From contig CM075353.1 of assembly GCA_037693485.1 (NCBI GenBank), positions 104,304,501 to 104,368,500 of the forward strand: a stretch of 64,000 bases of DNA, read 5' to 3'. Below the pieces are notes generated by a model. The model was not told where the DNA came from and made no database searches. It saw nothing but the letters and a program-made list of their open reading frames with translations. How positions within the stretch are numbered: position 1 is the stretch's first letter; every line of letters begins with the position of its first letter. Source of the stretch: Kitagawia praeruptora (Eukaryota > Streptophyta > Magnoliopsida > Apiales > Apiaceae). Positions 55,241 through 64,000 of the stretch are shown piece after piece. The position numbers and the translations under genes are program-made.

Positions 55241-56747
55241 TGAAAGGCATATGACTCAGCCTATTTGTAGTTCGAGGATCCAACTCAACTTAAAGTAGAT
55301 TGTAATAAGTAAATAACATTAACTGTCACAGGAATCTCAGAAGATGCTATCTATCAGAAGGAACAAATCTACAAGTCAATCTATAGTTTTGATATTTTAC
55401 ACTGGAAGAAGTTCAGTCTACTGATCAAGCCTCAGTGTGGTATTCAAAGTCATGGATTTAATTTTAAAGGACAGAGATTTCTACAAGTGACAAGAGACAG
55501 TATCAGTACGGAATATTTAAAGAAAGTTGAGAGAAGAAATAGACCACAGCTTAAAGTCAAAATGAAGAACAGAAGTTGAAGTTAGTCGTTCATGAACCAG
55601 ACCGTGCATCGAGCGTCAACAAATATTCAGTGGAGGTTCTTTATTTATTTCAGTGGTTTAAAAGTGAAGGTTAGACTATCAAATGAATTATGTTAATTCT
55701 ATATTAATTAATTTAAAGTATTTAGTTAACTTAATTAATAAATTAATTCTTCAAGAATTAATTTATTTATTAAGTTAATTATTGAATTAATTAATTTAGA
55801 ATTAATATAGATTGCTAAAAGACTATCAGAAGTGTTTTTAGACTATGGTTTTATTATTAAAAGACTATCTAAGATAGTCTAGGAGATAGTCTGCTCAGCA
55901 TACTCTGTCCAGTTTGATAGTCTGCTAAGGGATTGTCTACCAGGAAGTCTGCATGGTAGTCTGCCAGAAAAATCATGTATTAAAGACTATCAGGATAGTC
56001 ATTCTGATAGTCTGGAGAAAGAATTGGGTAGTCTGCCAAGCCAGATAGTCACACCGGTAGTCTGCAAGAGAAAGGATAGTCACACCGGTAGTCTGCAAGA
56101 GAAAGGATAGTCATACCGGTAGTCTGCAAGAGAAAGGATAGTCACACCGGTAGTCTGCAACAGGTCAGATAGTCACACCGGTAGTCTATGTGTTCCCTGG
56201 ATAGTCTGCAAGCCTTTAGACAGTCTGTGGATAGTCTGTTTAAGTGTTAAAATAGATAGAAGACATTTTCAACATAACAACTACAAAAGAGACAGAAGCC
56301 AGAATACACAGACAGACACGAGACATGTTTTAAAGACAGAAGACAAATATTACATCTCTCTCTCATCTTTAAAGCCACTGACTATCTCAATTAATTCACA
56401 GAAAATTAAGTTCAACTCATTTGTAATATTTGATCCGATAGAACTTAATTATTTGTGACACTTGTATTACTAGCGAATTAAGTTTCCTAGTTCGTATCTC
56501 GATTTTTATTAACTAAATTAGAAAAGTTCATGTCGAATTTTCTAATTAGTTTTTATTAACGTGATAATACTCTGTACTGATTTTGTAACAACCATCAAGT
56601 TTAATATATCGTTATATTTAACTTGAATTTTGTTTCAATTAATTCCGCTCAAATTTGTCTAACTAAATTTTATTTAACGGACAAATTTCGACAAAAAGAT
56701 ATAGATTGTATTCAACCCCCCCTTCTACAATCTTAACGGACCTAACA
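55241..56747 (+). repeat. 3' LTR of SIRE-like element
   Basis: 1507 bp, near-identical to the 5' LTR, with the same palindrome (about 55699-55810) and 31-bp array (about 56044-56195). Directly preceded by the polypurine tract. Confidence 0.95.
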
Positions 56748-57215
56748 GTTATTTTTTTAAAAAAAATAATAAAATTGAAATCCTATTATAATTATAATAA
56801 TATTTGTTTTATCATAATTTAGAATAAAAAATGAAATGATCAATTCTCTAAAAGATTTTTCAAGGTAAACAACTATAAAATATTTCTATACACTACTCTA
56901 GAACATTTTTCTCAGCGATTATATGTTATTTTTTAAAAAAATATATTAAAATTGAAATCTTATTATTATTATAATTCTTACATTGTATTAGCAAATGTTT
57001 TTATTATAACTTATAATAAAAAAAGATTATGATAAATTATACTAAATATTTTTCAATAAAAACAACCGAAACGTGTTTCCATGTACTTCTATTGAACAAT
57101 CTAAGTTTATAGTTTGTTAATCGCATAAATTTTTTATGCAAATAACGTAGTTCTTTTTATAATTTTTGTAATATAATTTTATAAATATTTAATTAAATAA
57201 AAATTAGTAATTATT

Positions 57216-57260
57216 TAACAAAAATCTCCGAGCCCGTGCTTCGCACGGGTTATCATCTAG
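57216..57260 (+). mobile_element. Helitron-like 3' terminus
   Basis: A GC hairpin CCCGTGC-TTC-GCACGGG (57233-57249) is followed after a few bases by CTAG (57257-57260) and T. A hairpin shortly before a terminal CTRR inserted at a T is the signature of Helitron 3' ends. The 5' TC end was not located; a start upstream of the SIRE insertion (around 42490) is possible. No Rep/helicase is present. Confidence 0.6.
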
Positions 57261-57261
57261 T

Positions 57262-58324
57262 AATTTATAAATCGGACAAAAATTAATACTTTATAAGCGG
57301 CTTAACTTTAATTGTAATTAGTAACTCGTAAGTTACATGTCGTAACTTGTGATCCCCTAAGGATCAAGGGAATTTGTGTTCGATTATTATTTGTCAAGAA
57401 ATCATATTCAACACTCAAAGTTATTACATTCATTTCGACAAAATTTGGTAGGGAAAGTAAACAATGTAGTTTTTTCTCAAGATTTAAATTATTGTGCTGT
57501 TGAATTTGTGTTTAGTAGTTATTACTTGTCAAATAGTATATTTGATTCCACATTCGAATTATTACTTTTAGTATATCAATTTACGAAATTATGTCAACCT
57601 CAATGTTAAATTTAGACAAATTTTTAAAGAGATGACAACTTATTACTAAGCTTCATACAACATTGCCACAACTAATGTCATCATGAGTGTATACTTAGGT
57701 AACAATCCTCAGATTAAAACATAATATACTGGAGGATAATTCAAGAATATTTTTATAAATACAAGAAAATAAATTTTATTATTCAAAAATATAATTCACC
57801 ATTTATATTAGAAATCAAAATATTTTGAGATCATCAATCTCTGGACCATTTTTCTAATAATTAGCATATATAACCTTTACTTATTTAAAATAGGCCATCC
57901 AACACTGCCACAGCCACCACCATGCATCTCAGCACCAGCAATTTATAAGTAGTAACTTAATTTAAAATTCTTAACATTTCATCGTTATATATTTACTTCC
58001 TTTCGTTTGAACCTAATGAACATTACAATATTGGTTTTACCCCAATCCCGATGAGTGCAAACTATACAATTTAGCCTCGTTTTTTAAAATCCAATAATGT
58101 GCGTAGCTAATTTAGAATTTAATTAAGTCCGGCCACTTGATATTAGTTAATGCACCTGTACACCTGCATCCTTAATTACCAGGCCACGTTTTGATTTTAG
58201 AACAGGAATGCTACCAAAAGTCTAAAGTACCCTAGAAGACGGTGTCGTTTAATGCCTCTCGAAACTCCATAAATATCGGACTTTGTTAGACAATAGAATC
58301 AAGCCACCAAGTAAGAAAGACAAA
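57262..58324. other. Spacer and upstream region of the BBE-like gene
   Basis: AT-rich, no other gene found. A TATA-like CCATAAATAT lies at about 58267-58276, some 50-60 bp before the BBE-like ATG, and could be its core promoter. Confidence 0.5.
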
Positions 58325-59962
58325 ATGAAGGCTCCACCAACCTCTTCAGCCCTGCTTTTTTTCTTCATTTTTTCCCTAGTCACAATCTCAATCTCCTCGG
58401 CTTCTTTCCCATGGCCAGACGTTCCTGACCCTAAGGGTTTCGTAAAATGCCTTAAAAGCACCTCCACTGATCAAGTTTCGCAACTCTTATACACCCCTGC
58501 TAATTCATCATACAATGATGTCTACTCTTTTTCAGCTAGAAACCCTAGAATTCTTGGATTGGGTCGTCTTACCCCTGCAGTCATTGTCACTCCCTCTGCC
58601 GAATCACAAGTCCAAGCTGTTGTGATTTGCGCTAAAAGAAATAACATGCAGATTCGGACAAGAAGTGGTGGTCATGACTGGGAGGGTCTTTCTTATAGTA
58701 GCACATATGCACGTGCATTTGTGTTACTGGACATGATCAATCTTCGGTCTGTTATAGTAGATCCGGTGGCAAAGACAGCAATAGTACAAGCAGGTGCCAC
58801 TCTCGGTGAGGTCTACTACTGGATTTACCGAGCAAGTGGCACGCTTGCTTTTCCTGCCGGGGTTTGGTCCACAGTTGGTGCGACTGGACTTATATGTGGA
58901 GGTGGTTATGGTCCTTTGAGAAGAAAGTATGGCTTTGCAGCTGACAATGTGCTCGATGCTCGTATTGTTGATGTGCATGGAAATATTCTTGATAGAAAAG
59001 CAATGGGAGAAGATCTTTTCTGGGCAATTCGAGGTGGTAGCTGTTCTAGTTTTGGAGTCATTTTGTCTTGGAAACTTAACCTAGTTGATGTACCAACAAA
59101 AGTTACTATCTTTACTGTGATGAGGGAGGAGAAGCAGACTGAAATTATGTATCCTTTCCAAACTGTAGCTCCCCTTCTTCCAAATGAACTTGATATCAGG
59201 GTTCGTATAAGTACAGTTATAAGTAACGCAAGTACTCGAGCCGATGGTTTAGCAGTTCAACTTGCCTTTACTGGTGCATACCTTGGTCCAGCTGATGAAC
59301 TGATCACTGTTTTTGATTCGAGGCTTCCCCAACTAGGTATGCAGAGATCTGACCTCCAGGAAGTTACTTGGATTGAAGCTTTAATGCAGTCGTCGTTTTT
59401 CCCCCTTTTCTCCGGCAACTACACTCCCGAGGATTTCCTTGACCGAACATTTTTGGCTGATATTCCTACCAAGGCAAAGTCGGACTTCGTTAGATCGCCA
59501 GTGTCTGTGCCAGGGCTAAATGGCTTTTGGAACAAGCTTCTTGAAGTTGGAGCAGGAGATGCCACCGTTATCTTCACGCCATACGGAGGAGTTCTGGACA
59601 ATTATCCTGAATCAACCATTCCATTTCCCAATAGAGCTGGAACATTGTTCATGGTGTACACAAGGGTACTTTGGATTGGAAATACTACGCAGAAATTGGA
59701 ATGGATACGAAGCTTACATGATTACTTGACTCCATATGTTTCAAGCAACCCGCGAAGAGCTTATTATAACTATAACGATCTAGATTTGGGTGCAAATCCT
59801 GCCACAGGTATTATCAGCAACATTGCTGCGCGTAAATGGGGAAGTAGCTACTTTGCTAACAACTTCAACAGGCTGATTGCAATAAAAACCTTGGTTGATC
59901 CTCTTAACTTTTTCAGGCACGAACAAACCGTCCCTCCATTCTCATTCATACAAGACATGTGA
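58325..59962 (+). CDS. Berberine bridge enzyme-like FAD oxidoreductase, altered active site
   Basis: Intronless 545-residue secreted flavoprotein; family members oxidise alkaloids, carbohydrates, oligogalacturonides or monolignols in the apoplast. The ATG at 58325 begins a signal peptide (hydrophobic residues ~8-26). The FAD-binding PCMH domain spans ~75-255 (RSGGHDWEGLSY, GGGYGPLRRKYGFAADN, GEDLFWAIRGG). The C-terminal BBE motif region has YYNYNDLDLG, KWGSSYF and DPLNFFRHEQ. His117 of SGGH, which carries the 8-alpha-FAD bond, is present. The usual Cys of AGVCPTVG, the second covalent link, is Trp181; the His of GGHxSGGG is Leu189; the catalytic Tyr two residues after the linking His is Trp119. 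Length and all other blocks are normal with no stop. Altered chemistry or loss of oxidase activity is inferred. Substrate unknown. Confidence 0.93.
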   Translation: MKAPPTSSALLFFFIFSLVTISISSASFPWPDVPDPKGFVKCLKSTSTDQVSQLLYTPANSSYNDVYSFSARNPRILGLGRLTPAVIVTPSAESQVQAVVICAKRNNMQIRTRSGGHDWEGLSYSSTYARAFVLLDMINLRSVIVDPVAKTAIVQAGATLGEVYYWIYRASGTLAFPAGVWSTVGATGLICGGGYGPLRRKYGFAADNVLDARIVDVHGNILDRKAMGEDLFWAIRGGSCSSFGVILSWKLNLVDVPTKVTIFTVMREEKQTEIMYPFQTVAPLLPNELDIRVRISTVISNASTRADGLAVQLAFTGAYLGPADELITVFDSRLPQLGMQRSDLQEVTWIEALMQSSFFPLFSGNYTPEDFLDRTFLADIPTKAKSDFVRSPVSVPGLNGFWNKLLEVGAGDATVIFTPYGGVLDNYPESTIPFPNRAGTLFMVYTRVLWIGNTTQKLEWIRSLHDYLTPYVSSNPRRAYYNYNDLDLGANPATGIISNIAARKWGSSYFANNFNRLIAIKTLVDPLNFFRHEQTVPPFSFIQDM

Positions 59963-60213
59963 TCATCAAGTCAGTTAGGCATGATCGCTGAATCTCTTGT
60001 TTGAATCCGTCAATAAGAACTGTGATCACTAGCTACTGCATGTCTCTAGCTAGCTAGTCGTTTGTTACTTTGTTTAAGTTGGATCTTTAAGTTAATTGAT
60101 GATCCAATATTCGTGTAATCCTGCCAATTAATCAATAATGTAATTTCTTATGTCATGGGATTTAAAAATATGAACAACCTATATATCCATATAATTCTTT
60201 ACTAAGAATTTAT
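59963..60213 (+). other. 3' flank of the BBE-like gene
   Basis: AT-rich; AATCAATAATGTAAT-like motifs at about 60130 may serve polyadenylation. Nothing else recognised. Confidence 0.4.
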
Positions 60214-61423
60214 TGTTAGAAAATGGAAAGTTTGAGGCATATTTATAATATGTTCTTGATGTCATTTCCGGAAACTAACAAGTGAAGGTTGTTCCTTGTA
60301 ATGAGGACTTAAACTTTTATGTTTGGATCTAAGACATTTTCTTAGTGGAATCCATAGATAAATTGAGTTGAAAGAAGAAGATTTGAAATGGGAAATCAGA
60401 TTGCAGATGAAAATCATGGCCATGATATATAGTTCATGATCATGAAGAGGCATCAAAAGAGATGGGATATTCAGAAATGTTTCATGCTCCATGAGAAAGT
60501 TTTCATGTCCATGAATGTATACTTGGTTGGTCAGAAACGTTTCATGCCCATGAGGAAGTTTTCATGCCCATGATGTGCAACTGTTTTTAAATTAGATATT
60601 GATTTATTTTAACAAGTTTCAGATTTATCTGTTACAACAGTACTGGAAATTGGATTAGTATTTGGATTAAATCCTGATGGAAATTTGGATCAGTACTTGG
60701 AGTAAAATCCTGATGGACTTGGTCAGACATCAGATACTGATGGGCTAAATCCTGATGGATATCAGTTCCTGACAAGCACTGAATCATGATGGACACCAAA
60801 TCCTGATGTTACTGATGACCAAATCCTGATGCTTATGTAACTGAAAAATAAATCCTGATGCAGTTAATGAAATTAAATCAGAATATTTACTTTTCTTTTA
60901 TGGAGTATCAGTTACATTTATTTTTGGTATTATATATACAGTATAGAAGAAAATAAACGTTAAGTGTAGAGATACGTCCTAAGGATAGAAACTCAATTTG
61001 TCTTCTTCTTTCTCTGTTCTCTCATGATACATATAGAAGAAATACATAGTTCTTAGGCGAACTGAGGTGCTGGTCGTTGTTGATCACTGGAGTATTTGTG
61101 AACCCTTTGATCGGTGCTGTTTTATCCTGGAAGTAATATTGCTGCAACCCAATCACAACGTAAGTGGGGCAATATTCTCTTCAAGAACGGCCAAGTCTTC
61201 TCGAAGGGCTTGGTGACTCAGCTGTTCTTCTCTCTCTGATCAGTAGTTGCTAAAGCTTCTGTGGGAGATAAGTATTCTAGCCTTTCTTGTTAAATTACAG
61301 TCTCTGATTATATTCTTGTTTTGCCTTCGTGATTTGTTTTGTTAATTGGTTAATTGCCTGTTCTTGTTTTAATATATATATCACTGCGTCATTGTTGCGT
61401 TGTTTAGTGTAATATACCCAACA
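60214..61423 (+). repeat. Putative 5' LTR of the right-hand Copia element
   Basis: A block with TGTTAGAAAATGG at its left and ATATACCCAACA at its right precedes gag of the Copia element. It contains TTCATG-CCATGAG repeats (60480-60570) and many copies of AATCCTGATGG (60660-60860). The partner LTR would lie outside the window, and no standard tRNA-Met primer-binding site follows, so the borders are tentative. Confidence 0.45.
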
Positions 61424-61466
61424 ATCTTGAAGAGAATATTTGTGTTATATATTGTTAATTAACAAG

Positions 61467-62375
61467 ATGGTTAACGAAACTGAATCTCCTGTTGTTGAGA
61501 CTGGCTCTGGGTCTAATGTTACTGTACCTACCATCGACTGGACCACGTACCGTTTCCCACAGCCTATCGATTTATCAGGTATGCCTGATAAATTCGCCGG
61601 GGGTGTTGATTTTTCTCGTTGGCAGAAAAAGATGAAACTGTGGTTAACGATAAAGGGTCTATGGCCAGTGGTGTAGTATGAGAAACCAGTTGTGGTTAAG
61701 GAGAAAGCTGAAACTGTTAAGGCTTATACCATGTGGGAGGAAAAGGATGGGGTGGCTAGGGCTGCAATTCTGGCAGCTTTAGCGAACACTCTATTCGATG
61801 TTTATTCATCTGACTCCTACACTGCTAAGCTCTTATGGGAGAAGCTTGACCAGACACATAATACTGACTCGCAAGGGTTGGAAAAGTATTCTGTGGCTAG
61901 GTTCCTTGATTTCAAACTGGTGGATACTAAATCCATGACTGAGCAGGGGCATGAGTTTGAGATGTTAGTTCATGCTTTGAAGGAGTCTGGTATGGACTTA
62001 CCTGAAAAGTTTCAGGTTATGTCTGTGATTGAAAAGCTCCCTAAGTCTTGGGAAGAGTTTGCACTCTCCCTGAAAAGACAAAAAGGAGAGATCACTTGGA
62101 CAAACCTGATGTTGGACATCTCTGTGCAGGAGCAACACAAGTCCAAGCAAGGACATGTGATGCCTACTGAACATGCTGGGAGTTCGAAGGTAAATGTAGT
62201 GACTGTAGGACAGAAAAGAAAGTCTGTCACTAAGAGGGAAAACACTAAGTCTAAGGACAAGAACAAGGCTAAGAAACCAAAGGCAAACAAACCATGTTGG
62301 TCTTGTGGACAGGTTGGTCATTGGAGCAAGGACTGTCCTGTAAAGAAAGCTAAGAAACCAATTGTGGGAGCATAA
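61467..62375 (+). pseudogene. Copia gag with in-frame stops
   Basis: The frame from the ATG at 61467 shows a Copia gag: FAGGVDFSRWQKKMKLWL, then LLWEKLDQTH and RFLDFKLVD, a basic region, and a zinc knuckle CWSCGQVGHWSKDC (about 62296-62338). A TAG at 61674-61676 interrupts it (WPVV-stop-YEKP), and a TAA at 62373-62375 separates it from pol in the same frame. Copia gag and pol are usually one frame, so the TAA may be a lesion or a readthrough point. Confidence 0.85.
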
Positions 62376-64000
62376 GCTAACACTGTGCTTGGTACCACTG
62401 GTGGGCCTACGGTTAACATGGTTGTTGGTGAAGCTGTGGCTTCTGAAACTGACAACTGGTATGTGACCTACAACCCTGTACTTCTTTCTACTTATTCGTC
62501 TCATGAATGGTTGATTGATACTGGAGCTAATGTACATATTTGTACTGATATTACTCTATTTGTATCTTATCAAGTTTATGGAATAGGAAATGTGGACCTG
62601 AAGTTCGCTTCTGGGCGTGTTCTATCCCTCACTAGAGTGCACCATGTTCCTGATATTCGTAGAAATATAATAAGTGGAAGTTGTTTAGTTAAGAATGGTT
62701 TTGAAGTTTCTTTGAAATGTAATAAAGTAGTTATTACACATACTGGTGTATTTTTTGGCAAAGGTTACTTGTCAGATGGATTATTTTTGATAAATGTTGA
62801 GGCTGTTTTGGGTAGTTTTATTAATAATAATGTTGTTCCTTCTGTTAATTGTGTTGAATCATCTGATTTGTGGCACGCACGTCTTGGTCACTTGAATTTT
62901 GGTGCTCTAAAGAATATGATGAACTTAGAGTTGATTCCAAAATATGCCATTGATAAGAAGTCTAAATGTCAAGTATGTGTGACAGCTAAACAAACTAGGA
63001 AACCCTTTCATAATGTGGTTAGGGATTCAAATGTGTTATATTTAGTGCACACGGACATATGTGAATTTGGTGGTGTTTTGACTAAGGAACATAATAGGTA
63101 TTTCATTACCTTTATAGATGATTGTAGTAGATATAGTTATGCTTATTTGCTTAAGCATAAAGATGAAGCACTAGATAAATTCATTATGTTCAAAACTGAA
63201 TCTGAAACACAAACTGGTAAAGTACTTAAATGTTTGAGATCAGATAGAGGTGGTGAGTATACGAGTAACTCGTTTAATGAATTTTACAAGAGCAATGGTA
63301 TAGTTCATGATGTGACTCCACCATACACACCTGAGTTTAATGGGGTGGCAGAACGAAAGAACAGAACCTTTAAGGGTATGATCAATAGTATGATGATTAA
63401 TTCAGGGTTGCCTAAGTACATGTGGGGAGAAGCTCTGAATACGGCTTGCCATATTCTGAATAGAGTACCTCTGAAACACATGGACAAGACACCTTATGAA
63501 TTATGGACAGAGAAAAGGACTAGTTTAAAATATCTTCGTGTGTGGGGGTGCCTTGCAAAGGTACTTGTCCCTGAACACAAGAGAAAGAAACTAGTTCCGA
63601 AAACTGTTGAATGCATCTTTCTGGGCTATATTGAAACCACTACGGCTATGAGATTTTTAGTGTTAAAATCTGACATAGACGGAATAGTGGCTAACACTAT
63701 AGTTGAATTTCGTGATGCAACATTCTTTGAGGATGAGTTCCCTATGAAGACTGGTATACCTCAGGGTATTCCTGATGATGATCCCACTCACACATCGAGG
63801 TCCATTCCTGATCATGTGGAAAGGATGACAAATGTGGGGGCAGGTCCTGATAATAGCTCTACTCCTGATGAAGTAGAGGAACCTAGATGGAGTAAGTGTG
63901 CTAAGGTAGTCAAGGATTTTGGAAGTGACTTTATCACTTACAATATCGAGGATGAACCTTTAACTTTCAGACAGGCCATGGATTTTTCTGAATCTAGGTA
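62376..64000 (+). CDS. Copia pol, N-terminal part (protease, integrase), continues off window
   Basis: Open to the window end in the same frame as gag. Aspartic protease WLIDTGANVHIC (about 62509-62544). Pre-integrase zinc finger LWHARLGHLNF and CQVC (62869-62975). Integrase core with HTDICEFGG, IDDCSRYSY, SDRGGEY and PEFNGVAERKNR (about 63048-63360), then the WGCLAKVLVP block. Its last residues FRQAMDF lead into the expected RT start. RT and RNase H would lie beyond 64000. It is a different Copia lineage from the SIRE-like element: shorter gag-pol spacing and a different protease motif. Confidence 0.88.

Larger units (their letters stand above)
42729..56747 (+). mobile_element. Copia LTR retrotransposon of SIRE/Maximus type, 14 kb, with extra ORF
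   Basis: LTRs at 42729-44236 and 55241-56747 (about 1.5 kb), beginning TGAAAGGC and ending CTAACA, with perfect GTTAT target duplications (42724-42728, 56748-56752). Initiator-Met primer-binding site at 44239-44250 and polypurine tract AGGGGGAGAT at 55231-55240. Order: gag (44335-46668), pol in another frame (46647-49922), a 1.5-kb spacer, a third ORF (51455-54988). Large size, long LTRs, extended gag and a 3' extra ORF are features of the SIRE/Maximus lineage. By eye the LTRs differ at roughly ten positions, so it is young. One nonsense codon in gag is the only clear lesion. Confidence 0.95.

Noticed and set aside
58249..58467. Minus-strand ORF over the BBE-like start
   Set aside because: Shadow frame of a clearly coding plus-strand gene.

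Overview
The window is plant nuclear DNA from a eudicot. Genes are sparse and split by introns, the spacers are AT-rich, and most of the sequence is layered transposable elements. The species cannot be named from the sequence. Only two ordinary host genes are visible. One is a receptor-like cytoplasmic kinase with an N-terminal universal-stress-protein domain (minus strand, 1-3893, cut by the left edge). The other is an intronless berberine-bridge-enzyme-like FAD oxidoreductase (58325-59962) that lacks several hallmark active-site residues.

Layout. 1-4.1 kb: kinase gene. 4.1-6.5 kb: spacer with one MITE. 6510-16325: a hAT transposon with a decayed transposase, carrying a nested 4.9-kb CACTA element (6622-11566, with captured exons of a prolyl-tRNA synthetase) and a nested 977-bp hAT-type MITE (13121-14097) inside the transposase frame. 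16.4-17.8 kb: a Ty3/Gypsy 3' fragment. 17.8-19.9 kb: a LINE. 20525-29372: a young but coding-defective Ty3/Gypsy element (Tat/Ogre-like, minus strand) filled with a GC palindrome and other repeat modules. 30.3-37.4 kb: a duplicated locus with putative RNA-polymerase-III units, interrupted by a small gag-only Copia element (33893-36416). 38-41 kb: MITEs, some nested. 41.4-41.7 kb: a second copy of the 240-nt Pol III unit. 42729-56747: a 14-kb Copia element of SIRE/Maximus type with gag, pol and a third 1177-codon ORF. 57.2 kb: a Helitron-like 3' end. 60.2-64 kb: the 5' part of another Copia element, running off the right edge.

The most unusual signal is a recurring promoter arrangement. An 11-bp box close to the plant snRNA upstream sequence element (RTCCCACATCG) is followed after exactly 24 bp by a TATA box. 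At four sites a G lies 31 bp downstream of the TATA box at the predicted start, and a T-run closes the unit. Two of these units would make a structured RNA of about 240 nt (30386-30624 and 41455-41694). Two would make tRNA-like RNAs (32803-32983 and 33565-33720) whose first seven bases pair with the acceptor-like 3' end. A fifth promoter copy lies on the minus strand near 20.5 kb. I could not match these RNAs to a known family by eye.

Most transposons here can be bounded exactly by terminal repeats and target-site duplications, which gives an order of insertion. No searches or structure predictions were run. Family names come from motifs read directly in the translated sequence.
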